NCBI RefSeq assembly: GCF_001400735.1
Contig: NZ_LJPW01000054.1
Location: 1 to 64,000, forward strand
Length of the DNA stretch: 64,000 nt
Reading direction: 5' to 3'
DNA from: Pseudomonas caricapapayae
Lineage (GTDB): Bacteria; Pseudomonadota; Gammaproteobacteria; Pseudomonadales; Pseudomonadaceae
The translations under genes were made by a program, and so were the position numbers. Numbering within the stretch: position 1 is the stretch's first letter; each line of letters begins with the position of its first letter. Below the pieces are notes generated by a model. That model had not been told where the DNA came from. It searched no databases and saw nothing but the letters and a program-made list of their open reading frames with translations. Shown here in pieces: positions 57,550 to 64,000 of the stretch.

Positions 57550-57864
57550 GGTGCTCTCCTGATGGAGCAGCCAGGGCTGCTCATCGGTATTCGGTAATAC
57601 GGGCTGTGCGCACGGAAGGTGATGGCGTTCATCACCCTAAGTGGCTCAAGGACGATGGATAGACAAGACTGCGAGTATTTTGGTCTTTCTCATTACAAAG
57701 AAAAACGCGGGGAATACGCTAACACTTTCAACACCGAGGCGAAGATCACCGCCTTTGCCAAGGCACGCAAGCACCGCGCTCATGCGGCAGCGCTGCGTTT
57801 GGGAGGACTCCAGCCGCTCATTTGGCGGCTGGTAACCAACTATCCGAGCCAGGCCAATAACAAC
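57550..57864. other. 315-base intergenic region with one hairpin
   Basis: Between the MRJP-type gene and the aldo/keto reductase gene, both minus. Besides the hairpin at 57810-57832, I see no supported gene. Plus-strand readings starting at 57619 and 57641 lack family features. Confidence 0.6.
57810..57832 (-). terminator. Hairpin after the aldo/keto reductase gene
   Basis: Perfect 8-bp stem CCAGCCGC / GCGGCTGG with a 7-base loop, 32 bases after the reductase stop. No T-tract. Confidence 0.5.
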
Positions 57865-58872
57865 TCAGGCCACTCCCCTTGCACGAGTCTCATCCGACCA
57901 AGCAGCCGCCGACCTTGGCCCAGCTGAGGGGTCCAGACTGCTGACCGCATCGAGGCGTTGAATCTGTTCGTCAGTCAGCGTCAGCGACAAGGCGCCCAGA
58001 TTATCGGCAATCTGCTCGTGCGAACGAGGCCCGATGATAGGAACAGCGCCGTGCGAACCTGCCCAGGCAATGGCAACCTGACCCGCGCTTACGCCAAGCG
58101 CCCCGGCAACCTCCAGAACAGTATCGAGAATCCGTGTGCGCTGCGCCGAGTTCTCAGGCTGGAACACCTTGCCGCCAAACCCCTCAGCGCGCCCGCTCTC
58201 CCCTTTGCGGTATTTGCCGGTCAGCATGCCACCCCCCAGAGGTGACCATGTGACGACGCCAAGGCCAAGCGCGTAAGAAGCCTGAAAAAGATCAGCCTCA
58301 GGCTCGCGATGCACCAGGCTGTGCTCGAACTGAGCGGCTGCAATCGGTAATGCGCGGCTGATTTCGGCCAGCGTAACCGCGCGAGCAAGCCGCCATGCAG
58401 GGAAATTGGACAAGCCTGCGTAGAGGATTTTCCCTGCACGCGCCAGATCTTCAAACCCTCTGACAATTTCCTCGATGGGTGTAACAGCGTCTGGATGGTG
58501 CGCCCAATAGATGTCGATGTGATCCGTCTTCAAACGCTTGAGACTTGCCTCCACAGAGCTGACCATTGCCTTGCGATTGTTGCCGATGGCCAGTCGGCCG
58601 GGATTGGCCGAGGCACCGTTGGTAAATTTGGTCGCCAGCACGAAATCATCGCGCCGGCCTTCCAGCAGCGTACCGAGAAGCGCTTCGGATTGTCCGAATT
58701 GATACATGTCTGCAGTATCAATGAAGTTGCCACCCGCCTCTGCATAGGCGTTGAAAATTGCCTTGCTGGCAACCGGGTCGGCACCGTAGCCCCAGCCCGT
58801 GCCGAAGTTTCCTGTCCCCAGCGCCAGTTGGGAAACACTGAGCCCGGTTTTGCCAAACGTTCTGTATTTCAT
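57865..58872 (-). CDS. Aldo/keto reductase
   Basis: 335 residues, NADPH-dependent TIM-barrel reductase. The catalytic set is visible as D and Y in FIDTADMYQFGQSE, K in ATKF and H in WAHHPD. The C-terminal IIGPRSHEQIADNLGAL binds the cofactor. The substrate is unknown. It is divergent from a TetR regulator gene with an imperfect 20-bp palindrome between the genes. Confidence 0.92.
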   Translation of the reverse strand: MKYRTFGKTGLSVSQLALGTGNFGTGWGYGADPVASKAIFNAYAEAGGNFIDTADMYQFGQSEALLGTLLEGRRDDFVLATKFTNGASANPGRLAIGNNRKAMVSSVEASLKRLKTDHIDIYWAHHPDAVTPIEEIVRGFEDLARAGKILYAGLSNFPAWRLARAVTLAEISRALPIAAAQFEHSLVHREPEADLFQASYALGLGVVTWSPLGGGMLTGKYRKGESGRAEGFGGKVFQPENSAQRTRILDTVLEVAGALGVSAGQVAIAWAGSHGAVPIIGPRSHEQIADNLGALSLTLTDEQIQRLDAVSSLDPSAGPRSAAAWSDETRARGVA

Positions 58873-59010
58873 GGTCTTGATCCTGACGATGGAGAGGACT
58901 GCTCAGCAGGCAGAGCTTGTGCTTGCTGAATAGCAGGGGCCTACGGATAGCGAGCAACACGCTGCGTCGAGCAATTATAATTACGATCAACATCTTAACT
59001 GTCAATCACT

Positions 59011-59030
59011 TTGATGATGGTCAGCATCAA
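59011..59030. promoter_or_regulatory. Candidate TetR operator
   Basis: TTGATG and CATCAA are the arms of an imperfect 20-bp palindrome, symmetric at 16 of 20 positions, 65 bases upstream of the TetR start. A second perfect palindrome AATTATAATT is at 58973-58982. Confidence 0.5.
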
Positions 59031-59094
59031 TGCTATATTCACGTCCTGGCGAACCCAGCCGGGCAAAATCAGTCAGGCAAGAGAGGCAACCCAC

Positions 59095-59676
59095 ATGAGA
59101 GTCACCAAGGCGCAGGCCCAGGCCAACCGGGCACACATTGTCGAGACGGCATCCGTCCAGTTTCGCGAGCACGGCTTTGACGGTGTCGGGGTGGCAGACT
59201 TGATGGCCGCCGCGGGGTTTACCCACGGCGGGTTCTACAAGCATTTTGGCTCCAAGTCCGACCTGATGGCCGAGTCGGCGGCCTGCTCCATCTCGCAAGC
59301 GGTCGAGCAATCGAAAGACGTCGATCCTGCGCGGTTCATTGAATACTACCTGTCCAGAGAGCACCGGGATAACCCGGGCACGGGCTGCACGATGGCCGCG
59401 CTCAGCGGTGATGCAGCGCGTCAGTCGGACGACGTCAAAGCGACCTTTGCCGATGGCATCGAGAGCATGATCGCAGCGCTTGCTCCGGCAAATATGTCCC
59501 TGGACGACGCGCAATGGAAACAGGCGCGGGCAAACACCATCGACCTGTTTGCCCACGCTCTGGGAGCATTGCTGTTATCGCGCAGTTGCCCGAACGACTC
59601 GCCACTGGCAGACGAAATACTCGATGTGTGCCGTGCAAATATGCTGGCACAGTTGCAACCCGCTCAGGCCCGCTGA
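59095..59676 (+). CDS. TetR/AcrR-family transcriptional regulator
   Basis: 193 residues from the ATG at 59095 with GAGAGG upstream. The N-terminal helix-turn-helix VADLMAAAGFTHGGFYKHFGSKSDLM is standard, followed by an all-helical ligand domain of the type that responds to electrophiles or quinones. Divergent from the aldo/keto reductase, it probably represses that gene and its own. Confidence 0.92.
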   Translation: MRVTKAQAQANRAHIVETASVQFREHGFDGVGVADLMAAAGFTHGGFYKHFGSKSDLMAESAACSISQAVEQSKDVDPARFIEYYLSREHRDNPGTGCTMAALSGDAARQSDDVKATFADGIESMIAALAPANMSLDDAQWKQARANTIDLFAHALGALLLSRSCPNDSPLADEILDVCRANMLAQLQPAQAR

Positions 59677-59682
59677 CTGTTC

Positions 59683-60657
59683 CTAGTCGGGAAACAGTTT
59701 GCTCAGGCACGCCAGCTTCTTCTTGTATGACTTCCGTGCCTCCAGGGCCTCTTCAAGCGTTACCGCCACGAACCGGGCTTTCTGATTGGGTTGCATCTGA
59801 CCGATCAGATCGAGGTCGGCACTGATCACGGTGCCGATCATGGCGTAGCCTCCGCCAGACACCGCATCGCGGTGCAACACGATCGGCTCCAGCCCGGCAG
59901 GGACCTGGATCGAACCTATCGGATAACAGCTGTCGACGATATTCGAGGGGTCCGAACCTGCCCCGAAAGGCTGTTCCCGAGGCTGAAACGTCAATGCCCT
60001 GCCACCCTTGAAGCGGTAGCCGATACGGTCGGCTTCCGAGCCTACGCTCCAGGGCTCAGAGAAAAAACTGGTGGCTGCGAACTCGGTCAGGCGTTCGTAA
60101 TACAGACCCGGCACTACACGCAGATACACCTCCCCACCCAAAGACTGTCGCAACGCCATCGGCAGGCTGGCCCCGGCACGGCCCTTGCCGCCGGGAACGC
60201 CGATCGGCAACCGGTCATCAGCCATCAGGCGCCGCCCCTCAAAACCGCCAAGCGCGCCCAGGGTATAAGTGGATCGGCTGCCCAGCACCAGCGGCACATC
60301 AATACCGCCCGCAACGGCCAGGTAGGCGCGCGCACCGTCTTTGGGGAAATCGAAACGCAGTACCTGCCCGGCTTTTACGGCAAAGGCGGTGTCGTGGTGC
60401 ATCTCCACACCGTCGAGACGTGCCGCCATGTGCGCGCCGCAGACGGCTGCCAATGTGTCGCACTGGAACTCCAGCTCCGGCCCCAGCAACGTGCATTCAA
60501 GCCCCGCAGCGCCTGGCGGGTTGCCTACCAGTCGATTGGCGGCGCTGAGCGCATATTGATCCAGCGCACCGGACGGCGGGATGCCCAGATGGTAATAGCC
60601 CTCGCGGCCAAGATCCTGCACCGAGGTCGCCAGACCGGGTTTGAGCACCTTGATCAT
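59683..60657 (-). CDS. 5-oxoprolinase subunit C-like protein, second locus
   Basis: 324 residues of the PxpC/KipA family, with SVQDLGREGYYHLGIPPSGALD, RAYLAVAGGIDVPLVLGSRSTYTLG and GGYAMIGTVISADLDLIG. It differs from the copy at 46374-47333 in many positions, so it is an old paralogue, not a recent duplication. It overlaps pxpB of the same locus by 4 bases. It is the last gene of the minus operon, and its stop is 6 bases from the TetR stop. Confidence 0.92.
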   Translation of the reverse strand: MIKVLKPGLATSVQDLGREGYYHLGIPPSGALDQYALSAANRLVGNPPGAAGLECTLLGPELEFQCDTLAAVCGAHMAARLDGVEMHHDTAFAVKAGQVLRFDFPKDGARAYLAVAGGIDVPLVLGSRSTYTLGALGGFEGRRLMADDRLPIGVPGGKGRAGASLPMALRQSLGGEVYLRVVPGLYYERLTEFAATSFFSEPWSVGSEADRIGYRFKGGRALTFQPREQPFGAGSDPSNIVDSCYPIGSIQVPAGLEPIVLHRDAVSGGGYAMIGTVISADLDLIGQMQPNQKARFVAVTLEEALEARKSYKKKLACLSKLFPD

Positions 60658-61526
60658 GCCAGCACCTCCTGCAACGACTTGGGATAACCAGCGGGATCAG
60701 CCAGAAAGGCATCCAGGGAAAACTCGACCGGACGAATCCGCAAATCGAAGCGTCCGGCTTCGACCTCTGCAACGGCCGTATCATAGGTGTCCCGATCAAC
60801 CGGTTTGAACTGGACGATGTCGCCCGGCCGGAAAAACACCATGTGCTCCTGCAGATAGGCCAGACCCTGCTGCGGATCGTAGATCGGAGCGGGCGTGACG
60901 CCGAACATCTGGTAACCACCTGCTCCGCGCACCGAGTAGATGCAGCCGAAGCAGCCGCCGTGACCCAGCGTAAGCTTGGGTGTATCGGTACGTGGCCGCA
61001 GGTATTTGGGCACTTGCAGTTGGCGCTCGCGTTCGACCATCTGAAACATGAACGGCAGACCGGCCACAAAACCGACCATCGAGACGAACCACGGCGCGCC
61101 GCTATGAGCAGCAATAAAGGCATCGACATCCGCCAGATTATTGATCCGCGCAGCGTATTCCAAGTCCGTCGAACCCGGGTCCTGGTGGCGGTCACGGAAA
61201 CGCATCAGGGTTTCATGGGTCCACGGATCGTTGTAAAGCACCGGAATTTCGATGATTCGGGTTTGCAGGGTACGCTCAGCGACCGCACCGGCCTCGGCAG
61301 CTCTTACCGCTTCGAGCAATGCCTGAGGTGCAATACGGTCCGGGTCGAAGCGGATCTGGAACGAAGCATTGGCCAGGCACACGTCCAGCACACCGTCCAG
61401 CGCCAGGCGCTCGACCGCACGGGTTACCGCCAGCCCCTTGAAAAATGCCTCCAGCGACATACTGTCACTGACCTCGGCGAACAAATGTTCATCAGCGCCA
61501 AAGCTGTAGCGAATCGGATCAGCCAT
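60654..61526 (-). CDS. 5-oxoprolinase subunit B-like protein, second locus
   Basis: 290 residues, longer than the other copy (223). The KipI domain is complete (IEIPVLYNDPWTHETLMRFRD, PWFVSMVGFVAGLPFMFQM, LGHGGCFGCIYSVRGAGGYQMFGVTP). It sits 87 bases after pxpA of the same locus. The longer form resembles carboxyltransferase subunit 1 of urea-amidolyase-type systems, so the substrate may differ from 5-oxoproline. Confidence 0.88.
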   Translation of the reverse strand: MADPIRYSFGADEHLFAEVSDSMSLEAFFKGLAVTRAVERLALDGVLDVCLANASFQIRFDPDRIAPQALLEAVRAAEAGAVAERTLQTRIIEIPVLYNDPWTHETLMRFRDRHQDPGSTDLEYAARINNLADVDAFIAAHSGAPWFVSMVGFVAGLPFMFQMVERERQLQVPKYLRPRTDTPKLTLGHGGCFGCIYSVRGAGGYQMFGVTPAPIYDPQQGLAYLQEHMVFFRPGDIVQFKPVDRDTYDTAVAEVEAGRFDLRIRPVEFSLDAFLADPAGYPKSLQEVLA

Positions 61527-61613
61527 GTCTGTTCCTTTCTTGAAATCGTTGTAGAACGGCAGGCAAACATCAGTGATACGGCTCGTGCATCTGCGCGCAC
61601 GATGCCATTTGAC

Positions 61614-62369
61614 TCAGCGCGGCGCACGCACCTTGATACCTGCCGCGTCCAGCGCCTTGCGGGTCGCCTCGGCGAGGTCCAGCGCGCCCGGTGTGTCGCT
61701 GTGCAGGCAGATCGAATCAAATTCGATATTCAGGTCCTCACCCTCGACGGTGCGCACCAGCCCTTGCAGGCAAGCGCGAACCACGCGCGCTGCGACTTCG
61801 GTAGGGTCCAGGGACCGGACGTTGCGGGTAAAAACGATCGAGCCGCTGAGGTCGTAATCGCGATCAGCGTAGAACTCGCGAATCACTGGCTGGCCCAGCT
61901 CCTCGGCAATCCTGCAGATCACCGAACCGGGCATGCAGTAAAGCAGTAACCCGGGCTCCAGGCGTTGCAGGTTCTCGACCAGCAGTCGGGCTGCTGCCTC
62001 GTCCCTGGCCAGGTGCATGTACAAAGCCCCATGAGGTTTGAAATGCTGCAATGCCACGCCCTGAGCCCGTGCCAGCTCTCGCAGGGCCCCCAGTTGGTAA
62101 AGCATGTCATCGACCAGTTCCTGAGGCGTCGAGTTGATATGCCGCCGTCCAAAACCGACCAGATCGCGGAAACCCGGGTGTGCACCGATGGCAACGCCCA
62201 GACGTTTCGCCTGCTCGACAGTGCGGCGCATGGTGCCGGGATCACCCGCGTGAAAACCGGTAGCAATATTGGCCGAGCTGATAAAAGTCATCAATTCAGT
62301 ATCGACGCCGTCACCAATGGTCCACGCGCCAAAGCTCTCACCCATGTCCGAGTTGAAATCCACCTGCAT
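61614..62369 (-). CDS. 5-oxoprolinase subunit A-like protein (LamB/YcsF), second locus
   Basis: 251 residues of the LamB/YcsF family from the ATG at 62369 (GGAG 8 bases upstream). [33 protein letters not shown] and [17 protein letters not shown] are conserved. First gene of the second pxp operon, divergent from a LysR gene. Confidence 0.92.
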   Translation of the reverse strand: MQVDFNSDMGESFGAWTIGDGVDTELMTFISSANIATGFHAGDPGTMRRTVEQAKRLGVAIGAHPGFRDLVGFGRRHINSTPQELVDDMLYQLGALRELARAQGVALQHFKPHGALYMHLARDEAAARLLVENLQRLEPGLLLYCMPGSVICRIAEELGQPVIREFYADRDYDLSGSIVFTRNVRSLDPTEVAARVVRACLQGLVRTVEGEDLNIEFDSICLHSDTPGALDLAEATRKALDAAGIKVRAPR

Positions 62370-62461
62370 GGCTGTTGCTCCTGAGGGCTGGCCGGGCAAG
62401 GGACTGTCCGGCTTCATGCAAAGCACGTTAGATTCACTCGCACCCCTTGGGTAGATCTATT

Positions 62462-62493
62462 AACAGATACGCCATCTTCTGAAAAACAGATAC
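62462..62493. promoter_or_regulatory. Direct repeat AACAGATAC in the pxp/LysR divergent region
   Basis: AACAGATAC is present at 62462-62470 and 62485-62493, a 23-base spacing, just upstream of the LysR gene and 92 bases from the pxpA start. A candidate regulator-binding pair. Confidence 0.5.
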
Positions 62494-62525
62494 CCTGCTC
62501 CGTGCAATGCCTATTTGGAGTGCTT

Positions 62526-63443
62526 ATGTCCCTTACCCTGCGCCAAGTCCGCTATTTTGTGGCAACTGCCGAGATCGGGCAGATCTCGCAGGCGGCTATC
62601 CATCTGAACATTTCCCAGTCAGCGGTTACCACGGCGATCAAGGAACTGGAGAGCATGCTCGGTACGCTGTTGTTTCAGCGCTCGGCGCAAGGCATGAACC
62701 TGACCGAAGCGGGCCGGCATTTTCTCAACCGCGCCTACGTGATTCAGCGCAGCGTCGACGACGCACTGAACAGCCCGCTACCCGACGTGCGTGCCAGCGG
62801 CGTCTTGCGCCTGGCTGCGAGCTATACCGTGATTGGCTACTTCCTGCCGCATCACCTGCAGCGGCTGGAACATTGGCACCCGGACGTGGCCATCGAAGTT
62901 CATGAACGGGAACGGCACGCCATCGAACAGGGCCTGCTGGAGGGCCAATTCGATATGGCGGTGGTGCTTACGGCCAACATCACTCACCCGGATATCATCT
63001 CGGAGACGCTATTCAATTCCGAACGCCGATTGTGGCTGTCCAGCCACCATCCGCTGTGCCAGCGCGCCGCCGTAAGTCTGGCCGATGTGGCGCAGGAGCC
63101 GTATATCCTGCTGACCGTCGACGAAGCGGAGCAAAGTGCCATGCGTTACTGGGAACTGGCCGCCCAGCGGCCTGCCGTGAGAGTACGGACCAGCTCGGTG
63201 GAAGCGGTGCGCAGCATGGTCGCCAACGGCAGCGGCGTAGCGATTCTTTCCGACCTGGTGCATCGTCCCTGGTCGCTGGAAGGCAAACGTATTGAAACGA
63301 TGACCGTTACCGATACAGTCACTCCGATGAGCGTGGGCCTGGCCTGGCACCGCGAACGCGAATTGAGCCCGGCGATGCAGGCATTCCGTAATTATTTCCA
63401 CGATGCATTTCTGGCACCGCAGCAACTTTCTGCACGCCGTTGA
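62526..63443 (+). CDS. LysR-family regulator of the second pxp locus
   Basis: 305 residues from the ATG at 62526 (GGAG upstream). Helix-turn-helix GQISQAAIHLNISQSAVTTAIKELESMLGTLLF, then a LysR effector domain. It is divergent from pxpA and separated from it by 156 bases containing an AACAGATAC repeat, so it probably controls that operon. Confidence 0.92.
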   Translation: MSLTLRQVRYFVATAEIGQISQAAIHLNISQSAVTTAIKELESMLGTLLFQRSAQGMNLTEAGRHFLNRAYVIQRSVDDALNSPLPDVRASGVLRLAASYTVIGYFLPHHLQRLEHWHPDVAIEVHERERHAIEQGLLEGQFDMAVVLTANITHPDIISETLFNSERRLWLSSHHPLCQRAAVSLADVAQEPYILLTVDEAEQSAMRYWELAAQRPAVRVRTSSVEAVRSMVANGSGVAILSDLVHRPWSLEGKRIETMTVTDTVTPMSVGLAWHRERELSPAMQAFRNYFHDAFLAPQQLSARR

Positions 63444-63576
63444 GCCGGGCCACGTTTGAGCCGGGCCACATTACTGCCAATTGCGTGCGAATGGCTTTAC
63501 GGCTTTGACCTGAAAATCAAGGTGATGGCCAGGTTGCCGGAAACCACCGTGGAATAATTACCAGACCGGCATCCGC

Positions 63577-63918
63577 TCAGCGGCGAATCGGTACCACGCG
63601 GTCGCTTGTGTCGACCGTGACGGGCTCTTCGAACTGGCGAAAGAACTGACCGGATACCACATGATCGAGAAACTGCGCCTGCTCTTCGGTCACCAGTCTT
63701 AGCGGCGAGTAGCCGTCGGCATCAGGCACTGCGAAAAGACGCGCTTTGCGTTCATGCGCAACCGCGATGAACGCCCTTTTCTCTTCTTCGGACATCATCG
63801 AAAAACAGTCGGAAAGACTTTCCAGCGAGCGCACCGCCAGATCCTGGTCGAGCTGCTCGTCATCCGTGAACATCAAATGCCAGACGAAATCGAAAGAAAG
63901 CTCAGCGAGGGCACGCAT
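63577..63918 (-). CDS. Short protein of unknown function
   Basis: 113 residues, acidic and helical in its first half (MRALAELSFDFVWHLMFTDDEQLDQDLAVRSLES). The second half includes YSPLRLVTEEQAQFLDHVV. No signal peptide and no membrane helix. No family was recognised. It looks real from its codon use and the AT-rich flank upstream. Confidence 0.65.
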   Translation of the reverse strand: MRALAELSFDFVWHLMFTDDEQLDQDLAVRSLESLSDCFSMMSEEEKRAFIAVAHERKARLFAVPDADGYSPLRLVTEEQAQFLDHVVSGQFFRQFEEPVTVDTSDRVVPIRR

Positions 63919-64000
63919 AGACGGAGTTCCGTAGTGTCGAGAGGTGCGAGATTCACTGTTCGCTTCGATTCGGTCAAGCGCTAACGGATGGCCTGTGTCA

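Noticed and set aside
57619..57927. Plus-strand open frame of 102 codons before the aldo/keto reductase stop
   Set aside because: It overlaps the 3' end of the reductase gene and a hairpin, and shows no domain.
1..64000. Search for CRISPR arrays, phage genes, insertion sequences, tRNA and rRNA genes
   Set aside because: No regularly spaced repeats, integrase, transposase, structural phage genes or RNA gene shapes were recognised by eye.

Overview
The window looks like a chromosomal stretch of a plant-associated fluorescent pseudomonad, most probably of the Pseudomonas syringae group. The reasons are the moderately high GC, the codon use, the mix of sugar-acid, aromatic and amino-acid catabolism genes with many LysR regulators, an OprD-type porin, a complete arnBCADTEF-ugd operon in Pseudomonas order, and a 534-residue LOV histidine kinase fused to a receiver that matches the blue-light receptor known from P. 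syringae. No rRNA, tRNA, insertion sequence, prophage or CRISPR array was seen.

Layout. 1-3.6 kb: end of a dipeptide-type ABC permease, a YwrD-like gamma-glutamyltransferase and a convergent FAD amine oxidoreductase. 4.2-13.0 kb: the lipid A L-Ara4N operon (arnB,C,A,D,T,E,F,ugd), with almost every junction overlapping, followed by a convergent second ArnT-like glycosyltransferase. 14.6-17.6 kb: an AT-richer islet with a secreted HExxHxxGxxH metalloprotease carrying three lectin-like repeats. 17.7-25.9 kb: a membrane protein, the LOV kinase, and a probable galactofuranose glycan cluster (clan-A glycosidase, Glf, glycosyltransferase, divergent galE). 26-28.4 kb: PuuR-like regulator, PuuD-like hydrolase, LysR. 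28.5-31.4 kb: vanAB with vanR; two TGGATCCA-cored sites in the vanA promoter match the known VanR operator type. 31.4-35.4 kb: GGDEF-EAL protein, nucleoside hydrolase, small secreted protein. 35.6-39.2 kb: frameshifted LysR gene, sugar-acid MFS transporter, glucarate dehydratase. 39.2-40.9 kb: orphan PqiB. 41.1-49.9 kb: a long minus-strand operon with canonical BCCP, biotin carboxylase, PxpB, PxpC, a BCCP-like protein without the biotin lysine, PxpA, a frameshifted SDR and a polar amino acid ABC transporter. 50-55.9 kb: LysR, aminotransferase, DHA2 exporter, OprD porin, small membrane protein. 56-59.7 kb: ABM monooxygenase, MRJP-type protein, aldo/keto reductase and TetR regulator. 59.7-63.4 kb: a second pxpABC set with its own LysR. 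The last gene is a short uncharacterised protein.

Genes working together. The arn operon makes UDP-L-Ara4N, flips its undecaprenyl-linked form and transfers it to lipid A. Several separate loci handle gamma-glutamyl or 5-oxoproline chemistry (GGT, PuuD, pxp locus 1, pxp locus 2). The most unusual assembly is pxp locus 1, where the hydrolytic 5-oxoprolinase genes are embedded with a biotin carboxylase, a normal biotin carrier and a degenerate carrier. Two genes carry single frame shifts and would be non-functional if the sequence is correct.
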